From NCBI GenBank assembly GCA_003254925.1, contig QANZ01023521.1, positions 28,287 through 92,286 on the forward strand: a stretch of 64,000 bases of DNA, given 5' to 3'. The position numbers and the translations under genes were made by a program. The notes beneath the pieces are model-generated. The model was not told the origin of the DNA and ran no database searches. It worked only from the letters and a program-made list of their open reading frames with translations. Numbering within the stretch: position 1 is the first letter of the stretch; the number at the start of each line of letters is the position of its first letter. The DNA comes from Chamaecrista fasciculata. Lineage: Eukaryota; Streptophyta; Magnoliopsida; Fabales; Fabaceae. Positions 44,075 to 55,900 of the stretch are shown one piece after another.

Positions 44075-44220
44075 TCTTGGCTATAAAAGAGATTAGAATC
44101 TTTGTCTCAGAGAGGTCTTCTTCTTCTGGTTGGAGAACGAAAATCAGATAAAAAAAAAAGAAGAGAGTGTTTGAGAGTAGAGAGGGAACTAAAGCATCAT
44201 TTGTAAGTTCCTCTTCTATT

Positions 44221-44385
44221 TTTCTTCTTGTAATCCTGAAATTCTTCTTGTAATCCTGAAATTCTTGAATGAAAGGCTGAGCATTTACAATGAAATGGTT
44301 TGCACAATGCAGTTTCTTTTTAGATTTATACAATATAAATATATAATGTAGTTTCTTTTTAGCTTTATACGATATAGATATATAG
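44221..44385. repeat. Two short tandem duplications inside the element
   Basis: 'cttcttgtaatcctgaaatt' occurs twice in tandem at 44223-44262, and a unit of about 38 bp beginning 'gtagtttctttttag' occurs twice at about 44308-44385. No function is apparent. Confidence 0.6.
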
Positions 44386-44788
44386 ACTAAAAAATATAAA
44401 AAAACCATATTGAGATTGGAGAGTAGGAAGCATTTCATAATTTGTTTACATCACTTCCCATTGGATATGGTTTACATGCTACAAGAAGCATTTCATAATT
44501 TGTTTTCATTTCATAATATCAAATTTTTATTACTCTGAGAATACTAAACATAAGAAAAGCTATTCATTTAAGGGGAAAATGGTACACATAGAATTATTGC
44601 ATTTGCTGTCCAGGATGGTTCTTATCATAATACATATCAAGGGACCATTATGTATTGCCCATAATTCATTGCCCATAATTCTGATAGGATAACACAACAA
44701 ACCAGCATCTCATAAATCAGCATCTCTATAAAATACATAGATTTGTGTTCTATAATTCATAAATGGTTTGCATTTTTCACCCTTTGAT

Positions 44789-45649
44789 CTAAACAAGGAC
44801 ATTACTCCAATATGAAAGAGCACAATTAAAGCACAATTTAACAAGATTGAAGCAATAATAATAACAAATGATCTTTTCATAGGAGACAATCCCTTCTGGA
44901 TCTGAACGCATGAAGTACAGTTTGCTATCAATTGAAACAGCCTGTGACCTGAAGTTTAGGGATAGTGGCATGTTAATACTGGCAGGCATGTTTCCTGGAC
45001 GGATCCAAGAGTTTTTCAGTGAGTCATAAACTTCATACTCTCCATCACAACCCACCCATAGGATCTTGTAGCCCATCCCAGTTGAATTCCCATTTAGAGT
45101 CATCCCTACTGCTACACAAGACCAGACCTTAACTGAACGAGCTGGCAACTCCTTGAAAGATTGAGTGAGTGGGTTACAGACATAGAAGTTCCGATGCCCA
45201 ATGTCAAGAAAGCAAACAAGACCCCCGGCAGATGCCACAGGTAAAACAATCATCTTGGCGGGCAGCGTTGATATAGTGGGATGATGCCATTTTTTCAAAG
45301 AAGGGTCATAAATGGCTCCTGAATTCACATTTTCATGAGTTATGGTGTAAAACCAGGGACTTGCTTGTGGGAGTTGAGGACATAGCTGGAAAAAACTTTG
45401 AGAAGTCAATAAGGAATTCCACCTCCGGCATACAGAGCGAAAGCGGAAAAAGGTGGCAATGGGAAGTCGTGCAATGACAGCCTCTAATAAATCTTCAGGA
45501 AAATCTTTCCAAATGTGTTGTTCCATAACTTCAGTCGAACAAGACAAACCAGATGATTTCCCTTTGCTTCTATCTTTCCGAGGCTTCTTAATAGGTGGAG
45601 GCTTTAGAGGCTCCAACATATTGAAACTTCTAGACTTTCCAGCTGCCAT
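44789..45649 (-). CDS. Truncated F-box/kelch-type gene fragment captured by the MULE
   Basis: F-box proteins are substrate receptors of SCF ubiquitin ligases. The ORF reads MAAGKSRSFNMLEPLKPPPI, then a clear F-box domain (IWKDFPEDLLEAVIARLPIA, FRFRSVCRRWNSLL), then the start of a kelch/galactose-oxidase-like region with YDPSLKKWHHPTIS and GGLVCFLDIGHRNFYVCNPL. Homology runs to SDPEGIVSYEK at 44882, where the family should continue for roughly 100 more residues. Instead the frame enters MULE filler (IICYYYCFNLVK...) and stops after about 31 residues, giving 286 aa. A splice acceptor TTTTCACAG lies upstream at 45705-45713, so the capture included genomic DNA with an intron. The start at 45649 is the first in-frame Met after that acceptor; it is a guess. 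Expression is unknown. I would regard it as a transduplicated fragment that could be a new chimeric gene. Confidence 0.8.
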   Translation of the reverse strand: MAAGKSRSFNMLEPLKPPPIKKPRKDRSKGKSSGLSCSTEVMEQHIWKDFPEDLLEAVIARLPIATFFRFRSVCRRWNSLLTSQSFFQLCPQLPQASPWFYTITHENVNSGAIYDPSLKKWHHPTISTLPAKMIVLPVASAGGLVCFLDIGHRNFYVCNPLTQSFKELPARSVKVWSCVAVGMTLNGNSTGMGYKILWVGCDGEYEVYDSLKNSWIRPGNMPASINMPLSLNFRSQAVSIDSKLYFMRSDPEGIVSYEKIICYYYCFNLVKLCFNCALSYWSNVLV

Positions 45650-46516
45650 TACCAGTCCACAGCAGTCATCCACGGAGCAATCATCAATATCAAGGAAGCA
45701 CCATCTGTGAAAAGGAAGAACAAATATATTCATATGCTTCCTAATGTAAGGTAAAAGTAGAATAAAAAAGCATTGAAAGATCAAGAAGATTTAAAAATGA
45801 AAGGCATAATGACACAGAAAATTGTAGACCATACAATGAGAAGTAAAATTGACATTCTATCAGTGGTGCTGACTGAGCCCACCAAAATGATTAAACAGCT
45901 ACACACAACTATTCCAGTGTACATGTCAATATTTTGGGAGGTAAACCCTCCTTACATTGATGCAGTATATATTTCATTGAAAACTGAAATTATTCGGTAT
46001 ACACTCGATGCATCAAATTCTTCCTCCTGCTCCTATCAGTTGAACAAGAAAAAGTAAAGAGATTTAAACCTTATGTAATGCAATATCATAGAGACATCTA
46101 CAAGAATTACAAGAAACACAACATGAAAATTTCATAAACAAAACTTCTCTGCAGTACATATGTGTGTGTGTGTGTTTATTTGTGTGGAATTATAGAGAAG
46201 AACAAGTCCATTCATTGGCTTGATGATGACGGTTAAGGCTCATATTGCTCTATCCAACTGACAAATCTCCAACTCCCCTCCCCCCAGATTTTACTGAGAT
46301 TCTTTTTGTGCTGAACTTGACACACAGATAAGGTAAGATTTGGTACCACCAGATCATTAAACCAGCTTTGGAAAGGAGATGCAAATTTTATTACCTAAAA
46401 AAAAAGTAAAATATATTTCCAGCATTTCTTTTCACTTTTTGACATAGAATATATTTCCAAAAGAAGCACCATAAAGAAATGCTTCAAATATGTTAATATA
46501 TCAGCTAAAATGAACA

Positions 46517-46685
46517 ATGAAAAGATCATTTGTTATTATTATTGCTTCAATCTTGTTAAATTGTGCAAATGATCAAAAAGTGTGTCTCTAAGTACAAATG
46601 ATCAATTTACCCCAATATGAAAGAGCACAATTAAAGCACAATTTAACAAGATTGAAGCAATAATAATAACAAATGATCTTTTCAT
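46517..46685. repeat. Inverted pair of a module also found at the capture junction
   Basis: 46612-46685 ('ccaatatgaaagagcacaat' to 'gatcttttcat') is repeated at 44807-44880, immediately next to the F-box fragment. The last about 50 bp are also present inverted at 46517-46566, giving a hairpin. Three copies of one module inside the element point to repair-type filler synthesis during cargo acquisition. Confidence 0.8.
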
Positions 46686-46708
46686 TTAGTTCAAAAGACA
46701 TAGAAGTT

Positions 46709-47478
46709 CCCCCCACCCCCTAAACTATCTCAAAACGAAATAACTAAGAAAACAAAACCGTGGCTTGCATCACCATGAGCATGGATGTAAAGATGTCTCT
46801 GTTTCGTTTGTTTCTCTAATGACAGAAACACAGGCTCCAAAATGAAGAAGAAATGGAGGCAGAAAAGCAGAGTAACGACACCTATGCATATGGTTTCGTC
46901 ATCTTCTCTGCAACGTTGATGAGGTGTAGGGGAAGCCAAGTTTGTATAAACTTTGGGGAGAGTGTGGCTAGCCTCTTACGTTTTAGTCCCTGCCTTTGTC
47001 TGCGACTTTCTTGGCCGTTTGTGAACTAGGATGCAGTAGGTTGAGGATGAAGCTTTTAGTCCTTCGGATTTCATCTTGTTCGAACGGATTCTGCAACACG
47101 AACGGATTTCATCTTGTTCGAACGGATTCTGCAACACGAACGGGAGAGAGAGAATGAAGGTATAGGTGGAATCGCGATGGAGAGTATGAAGGTGAAGGAT
47201 GAATCGCGACAGTGAGAGTGAGAGGAAGACGAAATCGCAATGGAGAGAGTGAAAGTGAGATGAAATCGCGAGCTTCAAGTGAAAATGACTAAAAAATTAG
47301 GGTTTGGGGGTGCAGGTCACGTGAGAGAAGCGTGCGCCGTTAGTTTGGATGGTTCAAAGCTCTTGGGACCTTTTTTGCAAACGGAGCAAACCACAGGACC
47401 CTAATTGTAACTTTTTAAACCACAGGTACCCTATGTGAAATAGGGCCAAACCACAGGGCCCTTTTCTGTATTTTACCC
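46709..47478 (-). repeat. Right 770-bp TIR of the Pack-MULE
   Basis: It is the reverse complement of 43305-44074 and ends 'ctgtattttaccc' against the right target duplication TTTTATTTA. Confidence 0.9.
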
Positions 47479-47487
47479 TTTTATTTA

Positions 47488-48529
47488 TATTGACAATACT
47501 TTAGAAAACCATTTTATCTATTGTCTGTTTTTTCTATATCTTGATTTACAGATGTAGCACAATATCATCAATAAACCAATGTCCAAACCAAAGTACTAAG
47601 AGGAAAATTATAAGTATGTTGATTTATTTTTCAGTAAATTATATCATGAAAACCTCAAAATAAACTAATTTATGATCATCATGCTACTATTTCTACTAAA
47701 AAAACTGTAATATTTTATTTTTTATGAGAAAGAAAGGAATATTTGCAACAATGAACTCAAAGCAAGTTTTCTTGGTAGAATTGCCCCTAGCATTCGAGGG
47801 ATTAGTCACCAGGTTCGTTTGGGTAAATACTCCGGTCATAAACTCAAAAAACTAGACAGGTTTCTTATGAAACTACAAAGGGGATGGAAATAGAGTTTGG
47901 TTGCAATATTTTTTTTTTAGATTAGGAGTTGTGTATTTATAAACTTTAATGTTATGCTCTAAGAAAATCTCAATATATGCGTGGATGAAAAATCTGTGCA
48001 ATTTTAAAATGTGATTTTTTGATATTTTATTTTTTTGGGTCAACCTTATAATATCCTCAGCCAGCGTTTTAGGGAATGTTGGCTTGACGGCTTTGAAGGT
48101 GATAAACTAATATATTATCATAAATTTCTCAATAATTTTATCTCTTATAATAGTTATTGACTTAAACGGTGATTAGCTAATTTATAAAGACCGAAAAAAG
48201 ATAAATTTTAAGTATAAGAAGAAAATGGTTAATAATTTCTTTTACCCATTGTGATCACTCCCTAAAATCTAAATTCATCATATCCATTTTCCCGTTTAAC
48301 TATATTTTTTGAGCTAAAATTTAGCCATAATATATTATCCAAAATGTTAAAAATAGAGATCTACAATCACAAAAAATCCCAGTGACGTAATTAATTTTCA
48401 CAAATTGTCTTAGAACTACATCAGTTCACACATCACAGTGAGGCCAAAGCTAAAGCTAAGCTGTATATCAAACTCCAGCTATTGATGACTTGTCAATCCA
48501 CTCGTCTGGATTCACCAAACTTCAAATAA
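47488..48529. other. Intergenic DNA, no gene recognised
   Basis: AT-rich sequence without a recognisable coding exon or repeat boundary. Confidence 0.45.
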
Positions 48530-48538
48530 TATTATATA

Positions 48539-48922
48539 GATCAAAGTGTAAATTTAGTCTCATATTTTTTGCTTACTTCTCAGTTTGGTCCTATATTTTT
48601 TTTTGTTACACTTTTGGTCTATATCTTTGTAAAAGGTGAGATGTGGTCTTATATCATTTTGGGTCTCATATCTTTTGATCAAGTTGCATAATTGGTCCTA
48701 TATATTTGTAAAAGGATCAATCGTTAGTTGATTTTTTGAAAAGATATAAAACCATTTATGTAGCTAACTCAAAGACATGAGACTAATTCTACAATTGATC
48801 CAAAGATATGAGACCAAATTGGAATCTGACCTAAAGATATAGGACCAAAAGTGTAACAAAAAAAGATATAGAACCAAATTAGGGAATTGAAAAAGATATA
48901 GGACCAAATTTGGACTTTGGCC
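48539..48922. mobile_element. 384-bp MITE, family M, copy 2
   Basis: Same family as 29952-30392: 'gatcaaagtgtaaatttagt' at the left and 'ccaaatttggactttggcc' at the right, with mirrored 'ggtcctatatttt' and 'agatataggacc' units. The target duplication TATTATATA flanks it at 48530-48538 and 48923-48931. It lies about 0.3 kb upstream of the CESA3 leader. Confidence 0.8.
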
Positions 48923-49194
48923 TATTATATAATATATATATATTTTCATAATTTACAATTTGGTTCCGATTATATTCTTCCATTTTGAGATATTTAGAGA
49001 AGCAAGAAAGAAATGTCGGGAATGGAAATGATTGAGCTGTTGATAGATCTGTAATGTAATGTATTAAATGTTTGATGATGTTTGATAATTGAGAATTTGA
49101 TCCGATCAGCTCACAGTGAATTCAAAAACTGTCGGTGGTGTCTTTGTTTAAGCTTACAGTGGTTGCATTGTCCCTTTCGTTTTCCTAAAGCGAC

Positions 49195-49969
49195 GATTTC
49201 CTCTTTCCTTTTATATATATATATATATATATTCTTACGTTACAGCTATACACACTCTGAATTCAGAGACAGAGACAAAGCGCGAAAACTAGAGAGAGAG
49301 AGAATCTCTCTCTATTGGTCCTCTCTTTTTCACTTTTTCAGTCAGTCAATTTCGATCTGAGTGAGTCTCTTTCGATTCGTTCCTGGTTTTCTGCTTCTGG
49401 ATTCTTGCTCGTCATTGGAGAATTCGCCGCCAGATCGAGTTGGTGGATGTTGATCAGTTTGTTTGATCTGAGTTTCAGTGACCGGTCGATCTGTTTTGCA
49501 GGTAATTGGCCGTTAATGGTAATGGTGATTGATACTGTTTGGTTGCCGAGAAATTTTGAGAAATGATGAAAATAGCGTCTATTCTTTTTAAGTAACGAAC
49601 ACTGATTTTGAATTCCGAAGTAGATTTCAATTCGCTGTGCCATAGTGAATGAAGGAAACAGCATTGATGCCTCGGTCCTACGTAACGGACATTTCAGGGT
49701 TTAAATTTCAGTCCGTGTTTCTTTGGATCAACTAATTGCGGCTATGAGATCTGAGCTTTTTTTTAACAATGCTTGTTGGAAGCTTGAAATCTGATTCCCG
49801 ATCTTTGTCTCAGGTGTCTTATACAGATCCGAGTATTCATTTGAACAGCAAAAAAGAAGCTGATAGTGAAGATTCTCGATATTGATTTTAAGTGATGCGT
49901 GATTCTTGTTGATCTTGAGCTATTGTTTGATCCCTTACTGGCATATAGGCGGATCTAAAGTTGGCGGCT
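49195..49969 (+). promoter_or_regulatory. CESA3 core promoter and spliced 5' leader
   Basis: An AT run (tttatatatatatatatata, about 49209-49231) is followed by a CT/GA-rich leader with 'agagagagagaatctctctc' near 49291. A probable leader exon ends at GTTTTGCAG|GTAATTGG (about 49501), and the acceptor 'gcatatag' at 49941-49948 precedes the start codon by 21 bases. A leader intron is usual for plant CESA genes. The start of transcription is inferred. Confidence 0.6.
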
Positions 49970-52900
49970 ATGGAGTCAGAGGGGGCAGCTGGGGTGAGTT
50001 TTATTAGTTTTAGATTTATACAATATTTATGTAACTTATGTAAAGTTCGACGCTGTTTGCTGTCTATTCGATAGTTCGGATAAAGTTTAACTTCGAATGA
50101 AATTTTTTAGAAGATCCAATTCTGTGGTAAGTGATAACGAACTAGAAAATAAATGTTCACTTTTTTTGTTAACATGCCTGGGTTTTCTCCTTTCAAATTA
50201 TTCAAAGTCTTAACTTATTCTTGTTCAGTTGTTTGGCTGCACTTCTGTTTATTGACTCTTGATGACTTTGTTAATGACTGGTTGGTTGACTCTCTGTATT
50301 TGGCTATATCATTTCCAATACTCAGGGAAAGACGGTGTTGGGTAGCCAAGTCTGCCAGATCTGTGGTGATAATGTTGGGAAGACTGTGGATGGTGAGCCA
50401 TTCATTGCATGCGATGTGTGTGCTTTTCCTGTATGCAGGCCCTGCTATGAGTATGAAAGGAAGGATGGGAATCAATCTTGTCCACAATGTAAAACCCGGT
50501 ACAAGAGGCACAAAGGTAAACTTTATAAATGATGTTCTTAATTTAGATTAAGCTAGATGCAAACTACAATAGCAAATTAAGATTCTCATTTGAAATATTA
50601 TATAAAGTTTGGTTGGTAGAGAGTAAACTGCTTTTTAGTGAACCAAATGAGGAAGATGCAAGGTTCTCAGTATAGAACATATCGTTTGCCCCTTTGTAGC
50701 CATTTTTTGTATGAGCCCCTTCTCTGAAAGGGGCTTCTCCTTTTCCTTCAAGCCAAACCCTGCTTAGTGAATGACTGTTTCTATAGAAATTCAGTGCTTT
50801 CTCATCAAGTGTAAAATATCCTCTCCACTTAAGTAATTGTGTTTTGGCCTGTGGTTCCTTGACCAAGGAGATTCAGAATGGTGCTTTATATTCTGTAAAA
50901 AGGAGAAATGGGGTTTGGAAGAGACTAGCTGAGGGTGTCCCTCCATATAGTGAAAACTCAAAAGCAAAATCATAAAATGATTGTACTAACATACTCATGC
51001 ATTTTATAAAAATATTGTACATGATGTCATGTGTGCTGTTTCACCTGGTAATGTACTGTGGGTATTTAAAGAAAAACTGTTTCATGAATCTACTTACCAG
51101 TGCCTGTTGAATTGATTCCAGGAAGTCCTGCTATTGTTGGAGATAGAGAGGAGGATGGCGCTGCTGGTGATGATGCCAGTGACTTCAATTATGACTCAGA
51201 AAATCAAAGCCAAAAGCAGAAGATTTCAGAGCGCATGTTGAGCTGGCACATGACATATGGGCGGACAGAGGAGGTTGGTGCTCCAAATTATGACAAGGAA
51301 GTTCCTCACAACCATATTCCTCGGCTAACCGGTGGACAAGAGGTAATTCGATTGGGTTGTTAGCTTGTCATATGATATTTTCTCTTCCAAAATCCCAACC
51401 AAAAAGGTGCACTCCCCTCCAATATCATCGTAAGATAACTTAATTTTCTCTTTCTGACATAAATCCTCAATTTCAGGTCTCTGGCGAATTATCTGCTGCC
51501 TCACCTGAGAGACTCTCAATGGCATCTCCAGGAGTTGCCGGTGGGAAGCGTGTCCATAATCTCACATACTCTTCTGATGCTAATCAATCACGTACATTTC
51601 TCTGCCTCTCCTTCCTTTACTGTGCATATGTCATCAGTTGTCTATACCTTGTTGTATTTCTTTATATAGCTGTCCTATAATGAAGAATCTTGGTTATATT
51701 CCTTGTGCAGCAAATATTAGGTCTGTGGATTTAGGAATGGGCAATGTGGCATGGAAAGAAAGAGTTGATGGCTGGAAGATGAAGCAAGAAAAGAATGTTG
51801 TTTCCATGAGCACTGGCCAGGCTACTTCTGAAAGAGGAGCTGGAGATATTGATGCTAGTACTGATGTGCTTGTGGATGATTCCTTGCTGTGAGTACCCTC
51901 TTTATTAAATTATAAGAGCGGTGCTTTATTTCTGTTTCCACCTTTTACTTTTCTCCTCAGTCTGTTGATACTTGTAGCAAGTGGAAAATTTGAATGTCAT
52001 GTATATTTTGTACTGAATTCTCTATTTTAGTACTACTTAGAAGTTAAGCAAAGTCATTCAAACAACCTATTGTCTCCAGATTCCCGTGCAAGGAAGGACT
52101 TTATTTAATCTATGCTTCTGTTGCAGGAATGATGAAGCACGACAGCCTCTTTCCAGAAAGGTTTCTATTCCATCATCTAGGATCAATCCATATCGTATGG
52201 TCATTGTTCTCCGGCTGATCATCCTCTGCATTTTCTTGCATTACCGAATAACAAATCCTGTGTACAATGCTTATCCATTGTGGTTGTTATCAGTCATTTG
52301 TGAGATTTGGTTTGCCATATCTTGGATTTTGGATCAGTTCCCTAAGTGGCTCCCTGTAAACCGTGAAACATATCTTGACAGGCTTGCTCTTCGGTAGGTC
52401 CATCTTTAGGTTATCTAAATTTCTCTCTTGCTGTCTAAGCAACTCATCATTGACTTGTCACATGTTGTTGGCTATTTTGTTATTGATATTTATTTAATAC
52501 AAAATCTCTGAGTTGCAGGTATGATCGGGAAGGAGAACCGTCACAGCTAGCAGCTGTTGACATTTTTGTCAGTACTGTCGACCCATTGAAGGAGCCCCCA
52601 CTTGTGACTGCCAATACAGTGCTATCTATTCTTGCTGTTGATTACCCAGTTGATAAGGTCTCCTGCTATGTTTCTGATGATGGTGCTGCTATGTTGACAT
52701 TTGAAGCTCTGGCTGAGACATCAGAGTTTGCAAGGAAATGGGTTCCTTTCTGCAAGAAATATAGCATTGAACCCCGGGCACCAGAGTGGTACTTTGCTCT
52801 GAAGATTGACTACTTGAAGGATAAAGTTCATCCATCATTTGTCAAAGATCGTAGAGCCATGAAGGTAGAAGTTTGGATTTGAAACAATTTTGCTGAATCT

Positions 52901-55900
52901 TAGTGTGCAAACTTGTGACTAGCGTGTGTTGGTGTTCTTTTTAGAATTCTAATTTATCATCCGTCTTTTTCTGCTTCACAGAGAGAATATGAAGAATTCA
53001 AAGTTCGTGTCAATGGACTTGTTGCAAAAGCACAGAAAGTTCCAGAAGAAGGATGGGTTATGCAAGATGGTACACCATGGCCTGGAAACAACACAAGAGA
53101 CCATCCAGGAATGATCCAGGTAGTTTCCTCTTTTTGGTTTGGCTGATATCACATGATGAAAATGCACTTGCCACAACTGTTAAGTTTTAAATATTCTCTT
53201 TGAAGATTTTTCTTAAAGTTTGTGTGCTTAGATAAAGTACATGCTAGAGTTAGAAATTGCATATTAATAATTAGTTGCTTTCTACACTTGAGCTTTTACA
53301 TGGTGTTTGTCTATATGTTTCGTCAATGAAAATTACATATGATAATGTCTTAGGTGATGCATTCCTTATATTTTTGTTAGGATGTTGAGGAAGTGCAAGC
53401 ATATCATCTAACCACTAAGGTTGCATTCTTTATTTGCAGGTTTTCTTGGGCCAAAGTGGAGGACTTGACACCGAGGGTAATGAGCTACCACGCTTGGTCT
53501 ATGTTTCTCGTGAAAAGCGTCCAGGGTTCCAGCATCACAAGAAGGCTGGTGCCATGAATGCACTGGTGAGTGGTGTTTACAGTAGAATACGTGGAAATAT
53601 CTTATCTCCACACATGTACATATCTCACCTGTGGCGATGAATTTAACTGTTGCAGGTTCGAGTATCAGCTGTTCTAACCAATGGGCCTTTCTTATTGAAT
53701 CTTGATTGTGATCACTACATAAACAACAGCAAGGCCTTGAGGGAAGCAATGTGCTTTATGATGGATCCCAACCTTGGGAAAAATGTTTGCTATGTTCAGT
53801 TTCCACAGAGATTTGATGGTATTGATAGGAACGATCGATATGCAAATCGTAACACCGTTTTCTTTGATGTAAGTCTCACAGCATGCATCATATTCAATCA
53901 CTCTTCTTAATGCTATTATGTGACTTCCTTTACTGATTTTAGTGCATGTGGCATTTGTCACTCGTTTTACCTTTCATATATGTAATTTAACTTATTTTTG
54001 GTACTTAGTTTTTCTTTTCATCTGTTTTTGAATGACAGATTAACTTGAGAGGTTTGGATGGCATTCAAGGGCCTGTTTATGTGGGTACTGGATGTGTCTT
54101 CAATAGAACTGCATTATATGGTTATGAACCTCCTGTTAAACCCAAGCATAAAAAACCTGGGTTTATGTCTTCACTCTGTGGTGGAAGTCGAAAGAAGAGT
54201 TCTAAATCTAGTAAGAAAGGCTCAGACAAGAAAAAATCTAGCAAGCATGTTGACCCAACTGTGCCCATATTCAGTCTAGAGGATATAGAAGAAGGAGTTG
54301 AAGGTAGACCCGTTGAAACTTTTTTACCTTGGATACTGTTTTCATCTTATTGATAGGTCTACCATTCGAACTATTCTTGCTCATTAAGTAATATAAAGAT
54401 AGTGGTATCTATTTCTTCCAATCTATTTGCTGAAAGGAGTATTGTAGATCACTAGGTTGCTTTCCTAATTTCATGTGAGCTTTTCTAAATTGATCACTAG
54501 CTTTACTTTCCAATCTATTTGCTGAAAGGAGTATTGTAGATCACTAGCTTTACTTCCCAATATTTTCTAAATTGACCAACCATCTTACAACCCTGACTTC
54601 CTGATCAACCCTGCATAATCTTCCTGTTATTTGAGTAATTTCTTTTGGGTACATTCAATTCATTGCATAAAATGGATATTGTTTTTAAGTAGATGTATTA
54701 TCTTATATGCAATCTTATCGTTCAGGTGCTGGATTTGATGATGAGAAGACACTTCTTATGTCACAAATGAGCCTTGAGAAAAGGTTTGGTCAATCTGCTG
54801 TTTTTGTTGCATCCACACTTATGGAGAATGGTGGCGTTCCTCAGTCTGCTACTCCAGAAACCCTTCTTAAGGAGGCTATTCATGTTATCAGCTGTGGTTA
54901 TGAGGACAAATCCGAATGGGGAAGTGAGGTATGATCTATTCTTATGTTAAATTCTCTTTATCTTATTCCCAGTTCGCAAATCGCACTCACTTACCACAAA
55001 AATTATTACCCATAGATTAGTGCATCCAGAGACTACGATCCAATAACTAAAAATGGATAGAAAATAGGCAACTTTTTTTTTCCCTTTAATACGAGAATGT
55101 ACTCCACCAGTGAATTTCAGCATCCAAGCAAATCCCTTATGATTTGTTTTAGTTGTTGAATAATTGGTCTTTTTTGAAAATTGAAACAAAAAAAGTGATG
55201 AAGTCTGTGAAGCATAGCCTCAGGCTCATACTACAGGAGTTCTCTAATTCCTTTTTTTATGCAAAATGTATGATGCATTTATATAATTAGCTTCGAAGAT
55301 TATCACTTTTTTTTTTTATGTTCCATAGATAGGATGGATTTATGGTTCTGTCACAGAAGATATTCTTACCGGATTTAAGATGCATGCCCGTGGTTGGCGG
55401 TCAGTTTACTGCATGCCCAAGCTCGCTGCATTTAAAGGTTCTGCCCCTATCAATCTTTCAGATCGTCTGAACCAAGTGCTTCGATGGGCTCTAGGTTCTG
55501 TGGAAATTCTTCTAAGTCGGCATTGTCCCATCTGGTATGGTTATAGTGGAAGGCTAAAATGGCTCGAGAGATTCGCATATGTGAACACCACAATCTATCC
55601 CATCACTTCCATTCCCCTTCTCATATATTGTACCTTACCTGCTGTCTGTCTCCTTACAAACAAGTTCATTATGCCACAGGTTTGTTATTTCTCCTAAATT
55701 CAGTTCAGCAAATTTTTGTTATCAAATTTTCCTATTTTCCTTCTCCACCAACTGATGATGGTCGGTGGTGTAATTAATGTAAAAGATTCAACTTCCATCA
55801 TAAACCAAAACAAATCCTGAGAATGCCTTTAACTAAAACAACAAAATACATCTCTTGTTAAATAGAATTTAGAGAAAACTTACTATTGGGTTTCTGAATT

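Larger units (their letters stand above)
43305..47478. mobile_element. Pack-MULE-type element, 4174 bp, carrying an F-box gene fragment
   Basis: Both ends are inverted repeats of exactly 770 bp (43305-44074 and 46709-47478), starting GGGTAAAATACAGAAAAGGG. I see only two substitutions between the arms (43405 and 43446 against their partners), so the element looks young. The 9-bp direct repeat TTTTATTTA flanks it at 43296-43304 and 47479-47487. Long TIRs plus a 9-bp duplication are the Mutator-like signature. There is no transposase ORF inside, so it is non-autonomous. Its cargo is a truncated F-box/kelch-type gene on the minus strand (44789-45649), plus filler DNA with three copies of a 50-74 bp module. 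The mirrored small ORFs in the TIRs are not genes. Confidence 0.92.

Noticed and set aside
44710-44931. 73-aa minus ORF overlapping the F-box fragment
   Set aside because: It is a different frame across the filler junction and has no family resemblance.
50153-50551. 132-aa plus ORF and 98-aa minus ORF over CESA3 exon 2
   Set aside because: They are out-of-frame shadows of the RING-finger exon (50326-50515).
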